A model generated the notes under the pieces. That model was not told where the DNA came from. It searched no databases and was given only the letters and a program-made list of their open reading frames with translations. From contig NC_018310.1 in the NCBI RefSeq assembly GCF_000234665.1, forward strand, positions 1-64,000: a stretch of DNA of 64,000 nucleotides. Direction: 5' to 3'. Source of the stretch: Leishmania mexicana MHOM/GT/2001/U1103 (lineage: Eukaryota > Euglenozoa > Kinetoplastea > Trypanosomatida > Trypanosomatidae). A program made the position numbers and the translations under genes. Positions 31,968 through 43,054 of the stretch are shown piece after piece. How positions within the stretch are numbered: the stretch's first letter is position 1; each line of letters starts with the position of its first letter.

Positions 31968-34900
31968 GCTGATAGTGGTGAAGCGCCGTCTCCCTTCCGA
32001 GTCTCCCTAATGGATGTATTGGCGTCGTGTGACGCCCGTGGGTCTTTGCGTGGAGGGGGAGGGAGAGAGCGAGTCAACCACCGAGCAAGCACGGGCACGC
32101 ACGCTACACGCGCATGTCGAGGGGGCGAAGAGGAGCGCAGTACACCGTCCGTTTGCACGCGTATACACGCTCAAGTCTAAGAAACGAAATACGTTCGGTA
32201 GAGCGATGCAAGGTACGCGAGGGAATCACACAACAGCAGCGAGCAATCGACTGCGCTGTCAGCCTTGTCCTTGCCTGTGGGATGCTGTGCGGCAAGGTGG
32301 TCGAGAGGGAAGTGGGGGAGGGAGGAGGGGGGAGTGCATCGATAAAGGAGGTGCGTGAGGGAGGGAGGGTCACAAACGGCGTCGTGAAAAACCGCAGAAA
32401 AGACAAAGGGAAGAGGCGCAACGCCCTTCCCACGAGAAGAAAGGCACTTGAACACATCTGGCAGCAGGTGCCAGCTACCAGGATCGTAGACACAACAAGA
32501 GACGAGACCACACGTAGTCCGCGATGCCGGCTTCCATGCGTCCTCAGTATCGAGGGCCACGTCAAGGTGCTCCGACACTGCCGACAGGGGTGGCTACTTT
32601 CTTGCAGGCGCTTGCGCTGGGGCCGTTGACGTCGTGATGCATTGGCCGTGGTGCGCGTGTCTGAGTGCATCCATTTCGATACGGAACCGGACCATGAGAG
32701 AAACCACGAGTAGGGTACAGTGAAAGATAGAGCGTGAGCTGGGCAAGCTGGCGTGTGACCGGGCATACGTGATGGTGGCGCATCCCCAGAAGTCAAAAGA
32801 AGGAGACGCGCAGGAGTAACACGAGTTGAGTGGCCTGCACTGGAGAGCGGCTGCAGCTGCGGGAGTCGAAGTGAGCCCTCCCAACCCCCTCTCACGCTGA
32901 CGCCCCTTCCAGATAGAGACGCGCAGCCACCATCCACTCACCGCGGTAGCCTAGACACAAGAGGGAACCGTAGCGCAAAGAGGGGGAAGCGTACCAAGAC
33001 CTGCCGCATCGAACAAGGAAAAGCAGGATGTTCAGCCAACAGAGAGCACATGAGCAGGAAGCAGAGAGAGAGGCCGCTCGGCCTCACCTCTCCTCCCTCC
33101 CCTCCTCCGCGCACCACACAACACGTCCCCCTCCACCCGCTTCCGGGGACTCTCGCATGCACAAACATCCCCACAAAAGCGCCGACAACACCAAATCACC
33201 GCACGGCGCACAAACCCATTCGAGGTGACCTGATGCCTCACCTGTATAACATCCCGCACCGTGCGCACTTCTGCGAAGACCATCATGCAGTCCCTCCCCC
33301 CACACCACCACCAACCACGACCCCGAGATGCAATCACTCCCGATTTCTTTTTCTCCTCTCTAATCCGTCGCTTATCCGGGCTCTCGATCTCGTGGGTTGT
33401 CCGCGTCGGCGTGAGCGCCTCCTCTTGAGACACTCTTGATGTCCTCAGCCTCGAGGCGCTGACGGAGCGAGAGATGAGGGGGGAGGGGGCGTGAGAGACG
33501 AAAACACGCATACATACATACGTGTATATATATACACACAGATATATACACGTATACACGGAGAGACACAAGTATGTTATTCGAACGAGGGGGCGAGGGA
33601 GACATCACCAGCGCGGGTGTGCGTAACCGGATACGCATGTACATGACGAGAGTCGGAAATCCAAAGAACGAAAAAGAGTGGAAGCGCCGCGCACAGACGC
33701 ACATGTACGCAGAGAGCCACCTCAGCATCTTCGAGAAGACGAAGGAGTGGTCGGTGGGAAGCTCGCCGTCGGACAAGCGCGTTCGCCCCACTCCACCAGC
33801 CGGCGTGCTTCACATCGGGCACATCGCTGGAGGAAGAGAAAAATATGTAAAGCGAGAGCTTTCTGAATATTGCGTGAGGGTTGCCGCACGCAGGAGTGGC
33901 GAATTGGGGAGTGGGGAGGAGGGGAGGCGCGAAAGTCGTCGCCTTACTTGAGATGGCTGGAGCGCCGTACCGCATGTGACGGTGCGTGCAGATGAACGCA
34001 TCGGTGCCCGTCTGTGCGCACCTCTCCTGTCGTACGCCGGCAGAAGTACCCACAGTCGCCTCGTCCAGCTCACTCCCTCCCCCTCTTCGGCGCCCTCCAC
34101 CTCCGCCACTCCCTCTCATCAAATCTTGACAAAACAAAGCGGGCGCGCACAGAAAAAGGGCGTGGGGCCACAGGATAAAGCAACGGAGACTACTGAACAA
34201 ATTGCACGCAGATACGCGCGCACGTAGGAAAGCCGTTCGCTTGATGAGCGGTGCACACTCTACAAGTACGCGCAGTGACACCCATGGCCTGCACAGGAAC
34301 ACCCGCAAAGATGATCACAAGGAGGAGCGCCTGCGCCTCTGCGTAGAGTCGAGAAAGCACAGAGATAAGGGAGACAAGGGTCAATAGAAAGCAGAGAAGC
34401 ACGCAAGGCACAAACACAAGATGAGCGAAAGGAAAGTGGCACACAACACGCAGCACATGCGAAGCAGGTCCTCTTGCACTCCGTGAAAGAACACTTCAGC
34501 CGACCAGCAGACACCGCGAGCGGCGGCGCAGCCGTGCTGCACGTGACACGACAGCTATGTGGCTACAAGGGGGGAAGAGGAGGGGGGAAGGCGTGTGGAT
34601 GTGCGCTGGGGGACGGTACGAGTGGTATGCCGTCACCTTGGCAAAACAAGCACGAAGGTGCACAGAAAGCCCCTGACACAACACACCCGCACGCAGACGC
34701 AACTCACCAACAGCGAGAGACACTAGAGGCGTGCCAAGGAAGCAGAAGGCAATGGAAGAGAGACGGAAATTAGTCCCGGTCAGCCCACGAAGAGGCGCCA
34801 TGGAGAGGAGATGGACAAAGCCTTCGACGCAAGCATAGACGACATCAGCACCAGGACCACATGGCAGGATATAAATAAATATACAGCGGAGAAAGAGAAA

Positions 34901-35713
34901 GAAAGAGAGAGGAGGGGAAAGGGTGCGGAGTGAGGAGGCCAGAAGGACAGGGGAGGCAAAACGTCACGGGCACCCACACACCAACGCACACTCCGACGCA
35001 CGTGAGTGCAGTCCCCACCCCTCCTGCCCATGAAATAAAAAAACGAACACTGCGGTGAGTGTGTGTGGGCCGCAGCCATGTGAGAGGTTTCCCCTGCTCG
35101 ATCTCCCGTCGAAAGAGAGCGAGCGAGCGAGAACCAAAAGGAAACAGCTCACCAGGAGAGAGAGTGAGACGCAAACACAGGCAGCGGCCGTTGGAGGAAC
35201 AGAGCGCCTCTCATACACGTAGTGCGATGTGAACCGACAGGCGGACTCCACGCATCTTGCCTCATCCAGTCTTCGCGTGCACCTCGAGTTGAGGATAAGA
35301 GGGCGGCAACGCATCCGCTGCGCCGTCACAACCTGACGGCGAGAGAAATGGTCTCGAGGGGGGACGGCAGCGCGAAAACACAGAAAGCACTAACGGCTTC
35401 CGAAGTGGCCTCGACAGAGCACGGATAAACTCGGCAAGAGCGATGAGGGAGCGCATATTCACAGGCAGCAGAGCGCGGACAAGAGGTCTGACGCCTCGAC
35501 ATTGACCTACCCCACATCCACCGTCACTGCAAGTCGGTGAAGCTATGCCCGCCACACCGCTCAACATTCTGCCCTTAACCACCTCTAGGCTCACAGAGAA
35601 GCGAAGCGGTGTCCTCACTTTCCCTCTGCCAGCCTTCACCACGGTACAAGGCCACAAAGCCGCTTGCTGCACTATCCACGAAAACCAGCTGCACAGCACA
35701 CCTGTTTGCGTCT
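31968..35713. other. Spacer between ABCG1 and the BRE-like gene
   Basis: About 3.7 kb with no supported gene. It contains a 14-bp perfect inverted repeat at 33518-33555 and pyrimidine-rich plus-strand stretches near 33070-33330. The right part (35220-35713) is a complex, non-biased sequence that should be the ABCG1 3' UTR. Minus-strand frames such as 32104-32937 are rejected as low-complexity. Confidence 0.55.
33518..33555. repeat. AT-rich perfect inverted repeat (potential hairpin)
   Basis: Bases 33518-33531 are the exact reverse complement of 33542-33555, separated by a 10-base loop. Within it lies the 16-bp palindrome GTGTATATATATACAC (33522-33537). It would fall in the presumed ABCG1 3' UTR or intergenic RNA and could fold as a stem-loop. 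No function is known to me. Confidence 0.7.
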
Positions 35714-37687
35714 CTACATCTTCTCGTGAGCGGCCACCACCAGCGCAATCACGCTGATGCTGCGGAGCAGGAACAACATAACCACGAGCGACACCCACAT
35801 GTACACACTCGCCGACTGCGGATCACCGTCAAACCCGAGCAGACGCATCACTGTGCCCCCGTCACGCGGCTGGTTGATGCAGTACCCGTCGCCCCAGCGG
35901 TAGTAGTCGCACGCAATGTGGTGCACATTGTGTAGCTCATTGCGCAGCACGAGGATGTACGCGTGCCGCGTGAAGGACGGCTTCTCCAGCCAGTACCAGT
36001 ACGGGCGCAGACGGTCCGTGCTTGCGAAAAGGCCACCGCCTAGAGACAGCAGCATAAAGGAGACCGATGCGGTGCCAGAACTCACCACAAGCGACGGGAA
36101 CGAGGTCGCGATCGTGAAGCCGAGGCCTGTTGCCACCTGCGACAGCAGCGCAATCACACCAAAGTAGTAGAAGAAGGAGCCGGGATGATGATGCAGCCCC
36201 ACCGTCCAGTAAAGGATGCAGCTCTCCACCAGCACGGCAAGAATCTGCACGGGAAACTCGGCGAAACTGCGGCCAAGGAAGAACATCAGCGGCGAGTACG
36301 CACCAGCTTGCTGCTCACGCATGAACACGGCACGCGCATTGTTGAACGTATTGATCATGATGAACGTCGAGCTCATGGCACGGTTCATCACGGTCATGAA
36401 CAGCACGCCCTGGCGATCCTGAACCCCCTCTATATTGTCCTGCACGTTCAAGAAGATCAGGCCTACAACGACGGCGAAGAAGATCGCCTGCGCCATGTAC
36501 GAGAACAGGTACAGGGAGTCGCGCGAGATCTCTATCATCGTGCGCAGCGTCAGCTCGTACAACTGCACAGCCGGCGAGCTGCCGAACTTCGCAATGTACG
36601 CATCCAGGAACCGCGCAGCAGACGAATCACTGCGGCTCCTCGCGAGACGCACAGCGGCAGTGTGCGGCGTGCGAGGTGCGTCCTTCAGGTACTTGCGCCA
36701 ACGCTTGATCAGGACATTGCTCGTCACGCTGTCCTGCAGCAGCACCATGTAGTAGTCCGTCGGCGTGTACTTGTCCGGGCACGGGAACCCGATGGACTCG
36801 AAGTAGTCCAGCGACGCAGCCATCGTCCCGTGGTACGCAATGCGGCCCTGCGTCATCAGCATCACGTCGTCGAAGTACGACAGCACCTCCGCAGTCGGCT
36901 GATGGATCGTGTAGATCATGGTGCGGCCCGTCCGCGACAGCTGGCGCAGCAGGTGCACCACCTTCGCAGATGTCACGGAGTCCAGCCCAGACGTCGGCTC
37001 GTCAAGCAGCAGGATCTTCGGGTCGCAGATCAGCTCGATCCCGATGCTGCACCGCTTGCGCTCCCCACCAGACAGCCCAGCCTCCAGGCCGGGAATGCCG
37101 ACCTTCGTGCCGCAGCAGTGCCGCAACCGCAGGACATTCAGCACCTCATGCACACGCTCCGCCGTCTCCGCACGGCTCGTCCCGCGCCGCGTGCGCAGCG
37201 AGAACCACAGCGCGTCGTACGGCGTCGACAGCGGCGAGATGATGTCGTCCTGCGCCACGAACCCCATCGCCTTGCGAAAGTGCCGCTCGAACTCACAGTC
37301 GCCCAGCTGGCGCCTCCCGCTCAGCGTCAGCTTACCGCCAGACGCTAGTCGGTCGCAGATCGCGTTCAGGAACGTTGTCTTGCCGGCACCGGACGACCCG
37401 AGGACCGCGAGGCATCGCCCGGGCAGCGCAGTCCCCGTCAGCCTGCACAGGATGCGCTTCTTGCCGACGCTGTAGCACAGCCTGTGCCATGACAGCGGCA
37501 GCGAGTAGCTGTTCGGCACGCTGTCTACCTTCGGCGTTCTGGAGTCGAATTCAATGATGGAGCCGTGCAGCCGGGGGTTACGCTCGCCAGAGGAAATGGG
37601 CTGGTGACCGTCGTTGCTGATATTCTCTTGGTTCTCCGTATCGGTGGTGATCCCGCCCTGTGCCGGTTCGTTGTCTAAGCGGGACAT
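35714..37687 (-). CDS. ABCG1: ABC transporter subfamily G half-transporter, member 1
   Basis: The 657-residue protein has the reverse domain order of ABCG half-transporters: nucleotide-binding domain first, then a six-helix membrane domain. Visible are Walker A GSSGAGKT (97-104), the signature LSGGE (205-209), Walker B ILLLDEPTSGLD (225-236) and the switch histidine in YTIHQP (262). Hydrophobic helices begin near residue 405. Such proteins dimerise and export lipids or drugs; Leishmania ABCG members have been linked to phospholipid movement and drug tolerance. The unique N-terminus (1-32) starts at 37685-37687 and is rich in Asn/Gln/Asp; the in-frame extension to 38017 is leader sequence. It shares an 1850-bp nearly identical block with the copy at 41063-43054 but has its own C-terminal tail. 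The symbol follows gene order as I remember it. Confidence 0.9.
   Translation of the reverse strand: MSRLDNEPAQGGITTDTENQENISNDGHQPISSGERNPRLHGSIIEFDSRTPKVDSVPNSYSLPLSWHRLCYSVGKKRILCRLTGTALPGRCLAVLGSSGAGKTTFLNAICDRLASGGKLTLSGRRQLGDCEFERHFRKAMGFVAQDDIISPLSTPYDALWFSLRTRRGTSRAETAERVHEVLNVLRLRHCCGTKVGIPGLEAGLSGGERKRCSIGIELICDPKILLLDEPTSGLDSVTSAKVVHLLRQLSRTGRTMIYTIHQPTAEVLSYFDDVMLMTQGRIAYHGTMAASLDYFESIGFPCPDKYTPTDYYMVLLQDSVTSNVLIKRWRKYLKDAPRTPHTAAVRLARSRSDSSAARFLDAYIAKFGSSPAVQLYELTLRTMIEISRDSLYLFSYMAQAIFFAVVVGLIFLNVQDNIEGVQDRQGVLFMTVMNRAMSSTFIMINTFNNARAVFMREQQAGAYSPLMFFLGRSFAEFPVQILAVLVESCILYWTVGLHHHPGSFFYYFGVIALLSQVATGLGFTIATSFPSLVVSSGTASVSFMLLSLGGGLFASTDRLRPYWYWLEKPSFTRHAYILVLRNELHNVHHIACDYYRWGDGYCINQPRDGGTVMRLLGFDGDPQSASVYMWVSLVVMLFLLRSISVIALVVAAHEKM
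35742..37591 (-). repeat. ABCG duplicated block, copy 1
   Basis: This 1850-bp block corresponds base for base to 41094-42943 (offset 5352). Differences are scattered single bases except for a cluster around 36049-36120. It ends sharply near the shared serine-glycine codons at the N-terminal side and 26 bases before the stop at the other. Flanking non-coding sequence is not shared. Confidence 0.9.
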
Positions 37688-40600
37688 CTGGGCGGGGAGG
37701 AGAAAGGGCACAGTGGGGCAGAGTGGGCAGCGAGTAGGATGTTTAAGGAGACGCGCTGCCCGCACAACTCTAGGGTCGTCGGTGACATGCTTGATAACGG
37801 AGAGAGAGGAAAGGTGACGAGACAGCGGCCGCAGTGCAACAGGGAGAAGTGGGAGAGTGAGAGATGCGGGTTGGAGCAGAGAAGGGAAGGAGAGGGGAGC
37901 TGCGCGTGACGGGGGGCGGCGGCGCGAGCGGTGCCAGCACTCTGATAAACAAACACACTCCAGAACGGCTGCAGCGGCATCATCCCTCCTCTCCCGTTTG
38001 TCTGGCCCCACCCTCAAGACGACTCACGCGATAAAATTTGATCAGAGCCCCTACCGTGTTGAAGTGAGTGTGTGCGGAGAGTGCGCGCAGTCGGGAGAGA
38101 TGCAAGACGGCGGCAAGTAGGTTGTTCCACAGAAGGCTGAGAGGGTGACGCACCATCGTCATACCGTCCCAGCGGGTCGCGCTCCATTCTTCTCTCTTGT
38201 GCGTTTTGTAGCATTCAATGTCTAGGGCGTATGGTGGCGTAGTGGTGTGGCCTGTTGGGGGACGGCTGTCTCCGCACGCCCCACAGGGGCAGATGCAGGG
38301 GTGTATGTCGATGCGGCATGCGCGCGTGCCGGTAACGGTGATGCGCGAAAGGAAAAAGAAAGAGGGGTCGCAGAGACAAGGAGGGAATGCTGCTGGATGG
38401 ACACGGTGGAAGGAAGAAATAGCTTGTGACGGTGGTGGGTAGAAGCGGGCTCGATGGAGCGACAAAGATGGGACGGGGAGAGGGGCAACGGAAGGGCCAC
38501 GCACTCACGCAGACGTGTACGCAAGTGCAGGCAAGCAATGACGAATAGAAAAAAGGCATCCGCACACGCGAGCGTGAGAAATCGAGACGAGGGCAATGAG
38601 AGATGAAAGATGAGAGAGTGGCGCAGGTGGGCTGCGCAAGGGCACTGATGGATGCGGGACAGTGGGAGATGCACGCGCACGTGCATGCCGGGAAAGAAAA
38701 CAAGGCAAAACGGCAGTTAAGAAGAAGTGAGTCACGTTATGAAGGGGAGGAGGGAGAAGACCGAGAAGCAGCGGCAACAGACAACAAAAACACCGCGCCC
38801 ACGCACAAAGGAGCAGAGACATAGACAAAGATAAAAAGGGCGGGTGGGAGCACCGGCAGCGTGCGCGCCCTCCCTTCCACTCGTGTCCCTCACCAAACCC
38901 CCGACGACCACCGCAGCCGCCCCCTCCCCCATTCCGAATTTGTAGACACACACACACACAGAGACACACAGAGAGAGAGACAGAAGGGGAAACAACTGCG
39001 GGAGAGAGGCGCTGCATGCAGATCAAGATGAGCAGCCGCACAACTCCGCAACGGGAGGCATCGAGGGGAGCGCGGAAGGAGAGGGGTGGGAGGATGGAGA
39101 AGGAAAGAGAAGCGCACCAACGAAAAGCCAAAAGAAGAATAAGTCCAAAGGCAGTGAAGATGTTCAGTGAGCGCAGGCAGGGGTACACACACACACACAC
39201 CGCACATGTAAGCACACCCGTGAGCAAGGTCTCTGCCCACAAACCTTTGTCCTGTCCTCTCAGAAGGGAGATGCTCCCCTCGCACTCCGCCCCTCCCTCT
39301 CGCTGTTCCGTCATTCTATTCTTTGGGCCCCCTCTCCCTCGTCAGTGACTCTCTGGCCTTCTCTCCCCCTCTCTCTACAGACGATTGGGCCGCAAAGGAT
39401 GAAGGCAAAGACACAAGACGCACGGCAAGAAGCGAGGGATGAGAAAAGGGGGTCGTGGGACGAAGTCCGCATGCGCGCTGGTGAATGATGGCGGCAGCGG
39501 TGGGGGAGGAGGGATGAGGAAGCCCGACAGAGGCAGCACAACACAACAAAAACCCGCTGCAGCACTGGAAGCGGAAACAAGCATAACAGGGAAAGCGTAA
39601 GAAGAGTCAAGAATAGAAAAGGGCTGAGCAGTCAAGAAGACGCGCGACACACCAGAGCACAGCCAAAGACGCGCGCACAGAGAGACAACTACTGCGCCAC
39701 CACCACCACCCTCACCCATCGCTCTGGTAGGCGGTCTGTGCTTGCATGTCCAATTGGCGGGAGGAATATGAGAGCCGTGTGCGTGCGTGTGTGGGTGTGT
39801 GGCTGCTGTTGGACGGAGGGTGGTGGTCGTGCAGGAAGCAGAGGGCACCATGTAGTGTCCCTTTGGAAAAGTACAGGCACCAAGCATGACGGTCAACACC
39901 GCCGCCACCGCCACGAAGCGCACCGATACCAGTTACAGCGAGAGACAGAGCTGAAAAAGGCAAGACGAGAGGCCACGCCCACGCACACAGCGCGAAACAC
40001 ACGAGAAGGTCTATCGGTGCAGCGGCGCGCTAACATCCACCCGTCGACGTGTGAATGTGTCTGCGGAGGATGGTGGCGTAGATGTCGGTGAGGGTAAGCG
40101 GGCGAGAGAGGCGAGAGAGGCGAGAGAGGCGTGTGTCTTTTTTCCCCACAATCGGCCTTGTACTTCGCTCCTCTGTGCCCGCATTTTGCAATGGGGCATA
40201 CCGTCCCCATGAACAACATCAGCGGCCGTAAGCGTCCTCGCAGTGGCAGCAGCCACCACACCCACAAGTCGCCCACCCTGCCCTGAACCCTCACGGTCCC
40301 TCTTCCAAGCCGCAAGGAATACACGCACGCAGGCGTGTCAACGCCGGAAAGGGATGGCGGGGGCGTGTCGGAGCGGCACACGTCAGCAGCGATCGATGGG
40401 AGAGAGAGCGTGAGAAAGATGTGAAGACGAAGAACACGCTGCGGCAAATGCGCAGAGCGATGACGAGGCCAAGACGAAAAGCAGAAGAACGGCACAAACG
40501 AATCAGGCACGTGATGTGAGACTGCCATCCACGGCACTGCCAACAGTCAGTGCCCCCGCCGTGCCGGCCGCTCTCTATGCCCATCTTCCGCCTCCTCGCC

Positions 40601-41062
40601 TGGACTCCCCTTTCACGGATTTCATCTGCCTCCCATGCTCTACTCACTTACCCCCCCCTCTTCTTCGCCTGATACTGCCGCGTCATCAGACGCACGCGCA
40701 CCCACACACACACACATACATACACACACACAGACACAGCGATCTATGATGCGACAGTAAGCCCCAGCCACGTATCACTGTACCACTAATGAAAGAACAG
40801 CGAGCCAGCTGCCCACGGAAGCTGAACACAAGCATCAACGACGCCACGGCACGAAACAGAGAAACGCACAAGAGAAGAGAACAAACGAGATTGGACGAGA
40901 CTCGAGGCGCACGTCCGTCCATCGCAGACACACCCATCACCTCGCCACAGCTGGCCAGATGCGCTGTTCATGCGCGCCACACGTCATGACCGGCTCATGG
41001 CACAGCCACCGGAAAACAAAAAGCTACAAGCTTCCCAGAGTCCGAAGTTTCGGACTGACTGA
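37688..41062. other. Spacer between the two ABCG genes
   Basis: About 3.4 kb. It is GA-rich on the plus strand for long parts of 38340-39200, has CA runs near 38943 and 39185, and has three 9-bp tandem GCGAGAGAG units at about 40102-40128. No gene is supported; the minus-strand frame 38505-39314 is low-complexity leader-like sequence. Confidence 0.6.
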
Positions 41063-43054
41063 TCATCCCGTTCTCGAACGGCTCGCCACGGTGAGCGCAA
41101 TCACGCTGATGCTGCGGAGCAGGAAGAACATAACCACGAGCGACACCCACATGTACACACTCGCCGACTGCGGATCACCGTCAAACCCGAGCAGACGCAT
41201 CACTGTGCCCCCGTCACGCGGCTGGTTGATGCAGTACCCGTCGCCCCAGCGGTAGTAGTCGCACGCAATGTGGTGCACATTGTGTAGCTCATTGCGCAGC
41301 ACGAGGATGTACGCGTGCCGCATGAAGGACGGCTTCTCCAGCCAGTACCAGTACGGGCGCAGACGGTCCGTGCTTGCGAAAAGGCCACCGCCTAGAGCCA
41401 GCGGAATCAAAATTAGAGGCGCCACCGCAGAACTCACCACAAGCGACGGGAACGAGGTCGAGATCGCGAAGCCGAGGCCTGTTGCCACCTGCGACAGCAG
41501 CGCAATCACACCAAAGTAGTAGAAGAAGGAGCCGGGATGATGATGCAGCCCCACCGTCCAGTAAAGGATGCAGCTCTCCACCAGCACGGCAAGAATCTGC
41601 ACGGGAAACTCGGCGAAACTGCGGCCAAGGAAGAACATCAGCGGCGAGTACGCACCAGCTTGCTGCTCACGCATGAACACGGCACGCACATTGTTGAACG
41701 TATTGATCATGATGAACGTCGAGCTCATGGCACGGTTCATCACGGTCATGAACAGCACGCCCTGGCGATCCTGAACCCCCTCTATATTGTCCTGCACGTT
41801 CAAGAAGATCAGGCCTACAACGACGGCGAAGAAGATCGCCTGCGCCATGTACGAGAACAGGTACAGGGAGTCGCGCGAGATCTCTATCATCGTGCGCAGC
41901 GTCAGCTCGTACAACTGCACAGCCGGCGAGCTGCCGAACTTCGCAATGTACGCATCCAGGAACCGCGCAGCAGACGAATCACTGCGGCTCCTCGCGAGAC
42001 GCACAGCGGCAGTGTGCGGCGTGCGAGGTGCGTTCTTCAGGTACTTGCGCCAACGCTTGATCAGGACATTGCTCGTCACGCTGTCCTGCAGCAGCACCAT
42101 GTAGTAGTCCGTCGGCGTGTACTTGTCCGGGCACGGGAACCCGATGGACTCGAAGTAGTCCAGCGACGCAGCCATCGTCCCGTGGTACGCAATGCGGCCC
42201 TGCGTCATCAGCATCACGTCGTCGAAGTACGACAGCACCTCCGCAGTCGGCTGATGGATCGTGTAGATCATGGTGCGGCCCGTCCGCGACAGCTGGCGCA
42301 GCAGGTGCACCACCTTCGCAGATGTCACGGAGTCCAGCCCAGACGTCGGCTCGTCAAGCAGCAGGATCTTCGGGTCGCAGATCAGCTCGATCCCGATGCT
42401 GCACCGCTTGCGCTCCCCACCAGACAGCCCAGCCTCCAGGCCGGGAATGCCGACCTTCGTGCCGCAGCAGTGCCGCAACCGCAGGACATTCAGCACCTCA
42501 TGCACACGCTCCGCCGTCTCCGCACGGCTCGTCCCGCGCCGCGTGCGCAGCGAGAACCACAGCGCGTCGTACGGCGTCGACAGCGGCGAGATGATGTCGT
42601 CCTGCGCCACGAACCCCATCGCCTTGCGAAAGTGCCGCTCGAACTCACAGTCGCCCAGCTGGCGCCTCCCGCTCAGCTTCAGCTTACCGCCAGACGCTAG
42701 TCGGTCGCAGATCGCGTTCAGGAACGTTGTCTTGCCGGCACCGGACGACCCGAGGATCGCGAGGCATCGCCCGGGCAGCGCAGTCCCCGTCAGCCTGCAC
42801 AGGATGCGCTTCTTGCCGACGCTGTAGCTCAGCCTGTGCCATGACAGCGGCAGCGAGTAGCTGTTCGGCACGCTGTCTGCCTTCGGCGTTCTGGAGTCGA
42901 ATGCAATGATGGAGCCGTGCAGCCGGGGGTTACGCTCGCCAGACGCCGTTCGCTGGTGACGGGGCACATCGGGCTCGTCGATGTCGATGGGAGAAAAGGA
43001 GTATTGGGTGTAGGTTTCGTCTGTGGGCTCGTGCGTGGCTGAGGATGAGGACAT
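41063..43054 (-). CDS. ABCG2: ABC transporter subfamily G half-transporter, member 2
   Basis: The 663-residue paralogue of the neighbouring ABCG1 has the same architecture: Walker A at 102-109, LSGGE at ~210, Walker B ILLLDEPTSGLD at ~230-241, IHQP, then a six-helix membrane domain. The N-terminus (1-37; acidic and Ser/Thr-rich), a stretch in a late membrane helix (AVAPLILIPLALGGG versus GTASVSFMLLSLGGG in ABCG1) and the tail (TVASRSRTG) are its own. The rest differs at only a few residues. This suggests shared transport chemistry with possible differences in substrate or targeting. In Leishmania, ABCG2 has been linked to thiol and antimony export and phosphatidylserine exposure; applying that here assumes the name is right. 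Start at 43052-43054. Confidence 0.9.
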   Translation of the reverse strand: MSSSSATHEPTDETYTQYSFSPIDIDEPDVPRHQRTASGERNPRLHGSIIAFDSRTPKADSVPNSYSLPLSWHRLSYSVGKKRILCRLTGTALPGRCLAILGSSGAGKTTFLNAICDRLASGGKLKLSGRRQLGDCEFERHFRKAMGFVAQDDIISPLSTPYDALWFSLRTRRGTSRAETAERVHEVLNVLRLRHCCGTKVGIPGLEAGLSGGERKRCSIGIELICDPKILLLDEPTSGLDSVTSAKVVHLLRQLSRTGRTMIYTIHQPTAEVLSYFDDVMLMTQGRIAYHGTMAASLDYFESIGFPCPDKYTPTDYYMVLLQDSVTSNVLIKRWRKYLKNAPRTPHTAAVRLARSRSDSSAARFLDAYIAKFGSSPAVQLYELTLRTMIEISRDSLYLFSYMAQAIFFAVVVGLIFLNVQDNIEGVQDRQGVLFMTVMNRAMSSTFIMINTFNNVRAVFMREQQAGAYSPLMFFLGRSFAEFPVQILAVLVESCILYWTVGLHHHPGSFFYYFGVIALLSQVATGLGFAISTSFPSLVVSSAVAPLILIPLALGGGLFASTDRLRPYWYWLEKPSFMRHAYILVLRNELHNVHHIACDYYRWGDGYCINQPRDGGTVMRLLGFDGDPQSASVYMWVSLVVMFFLLRSISVIALTVASRSRTG
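41094..42943 (-). repeat. ABCG duplicated block, copy 2
   Basis: Counterpart of 35742-37591. The near identity, synonymous positions included, indicates recent duplication or continuing gene conversion between the two genes. Confidence 0.9.

Noticed and set aside
32104..32937. 277-codon minus-strand frame upstream of the BRE-like gene
   Set aside because: Ser/Arg/Pro/Leu-rich translation of spacer sequence without conserved features; treated as 5' leader or spacer.
36185..37348. 387-codon plus-strand frame, repeated at 41537-42700 and in part at 44171-45058
   Set aside because: Antisense shadow of the ABCG coding block; it recurs only because the ABCG block is duplicated.
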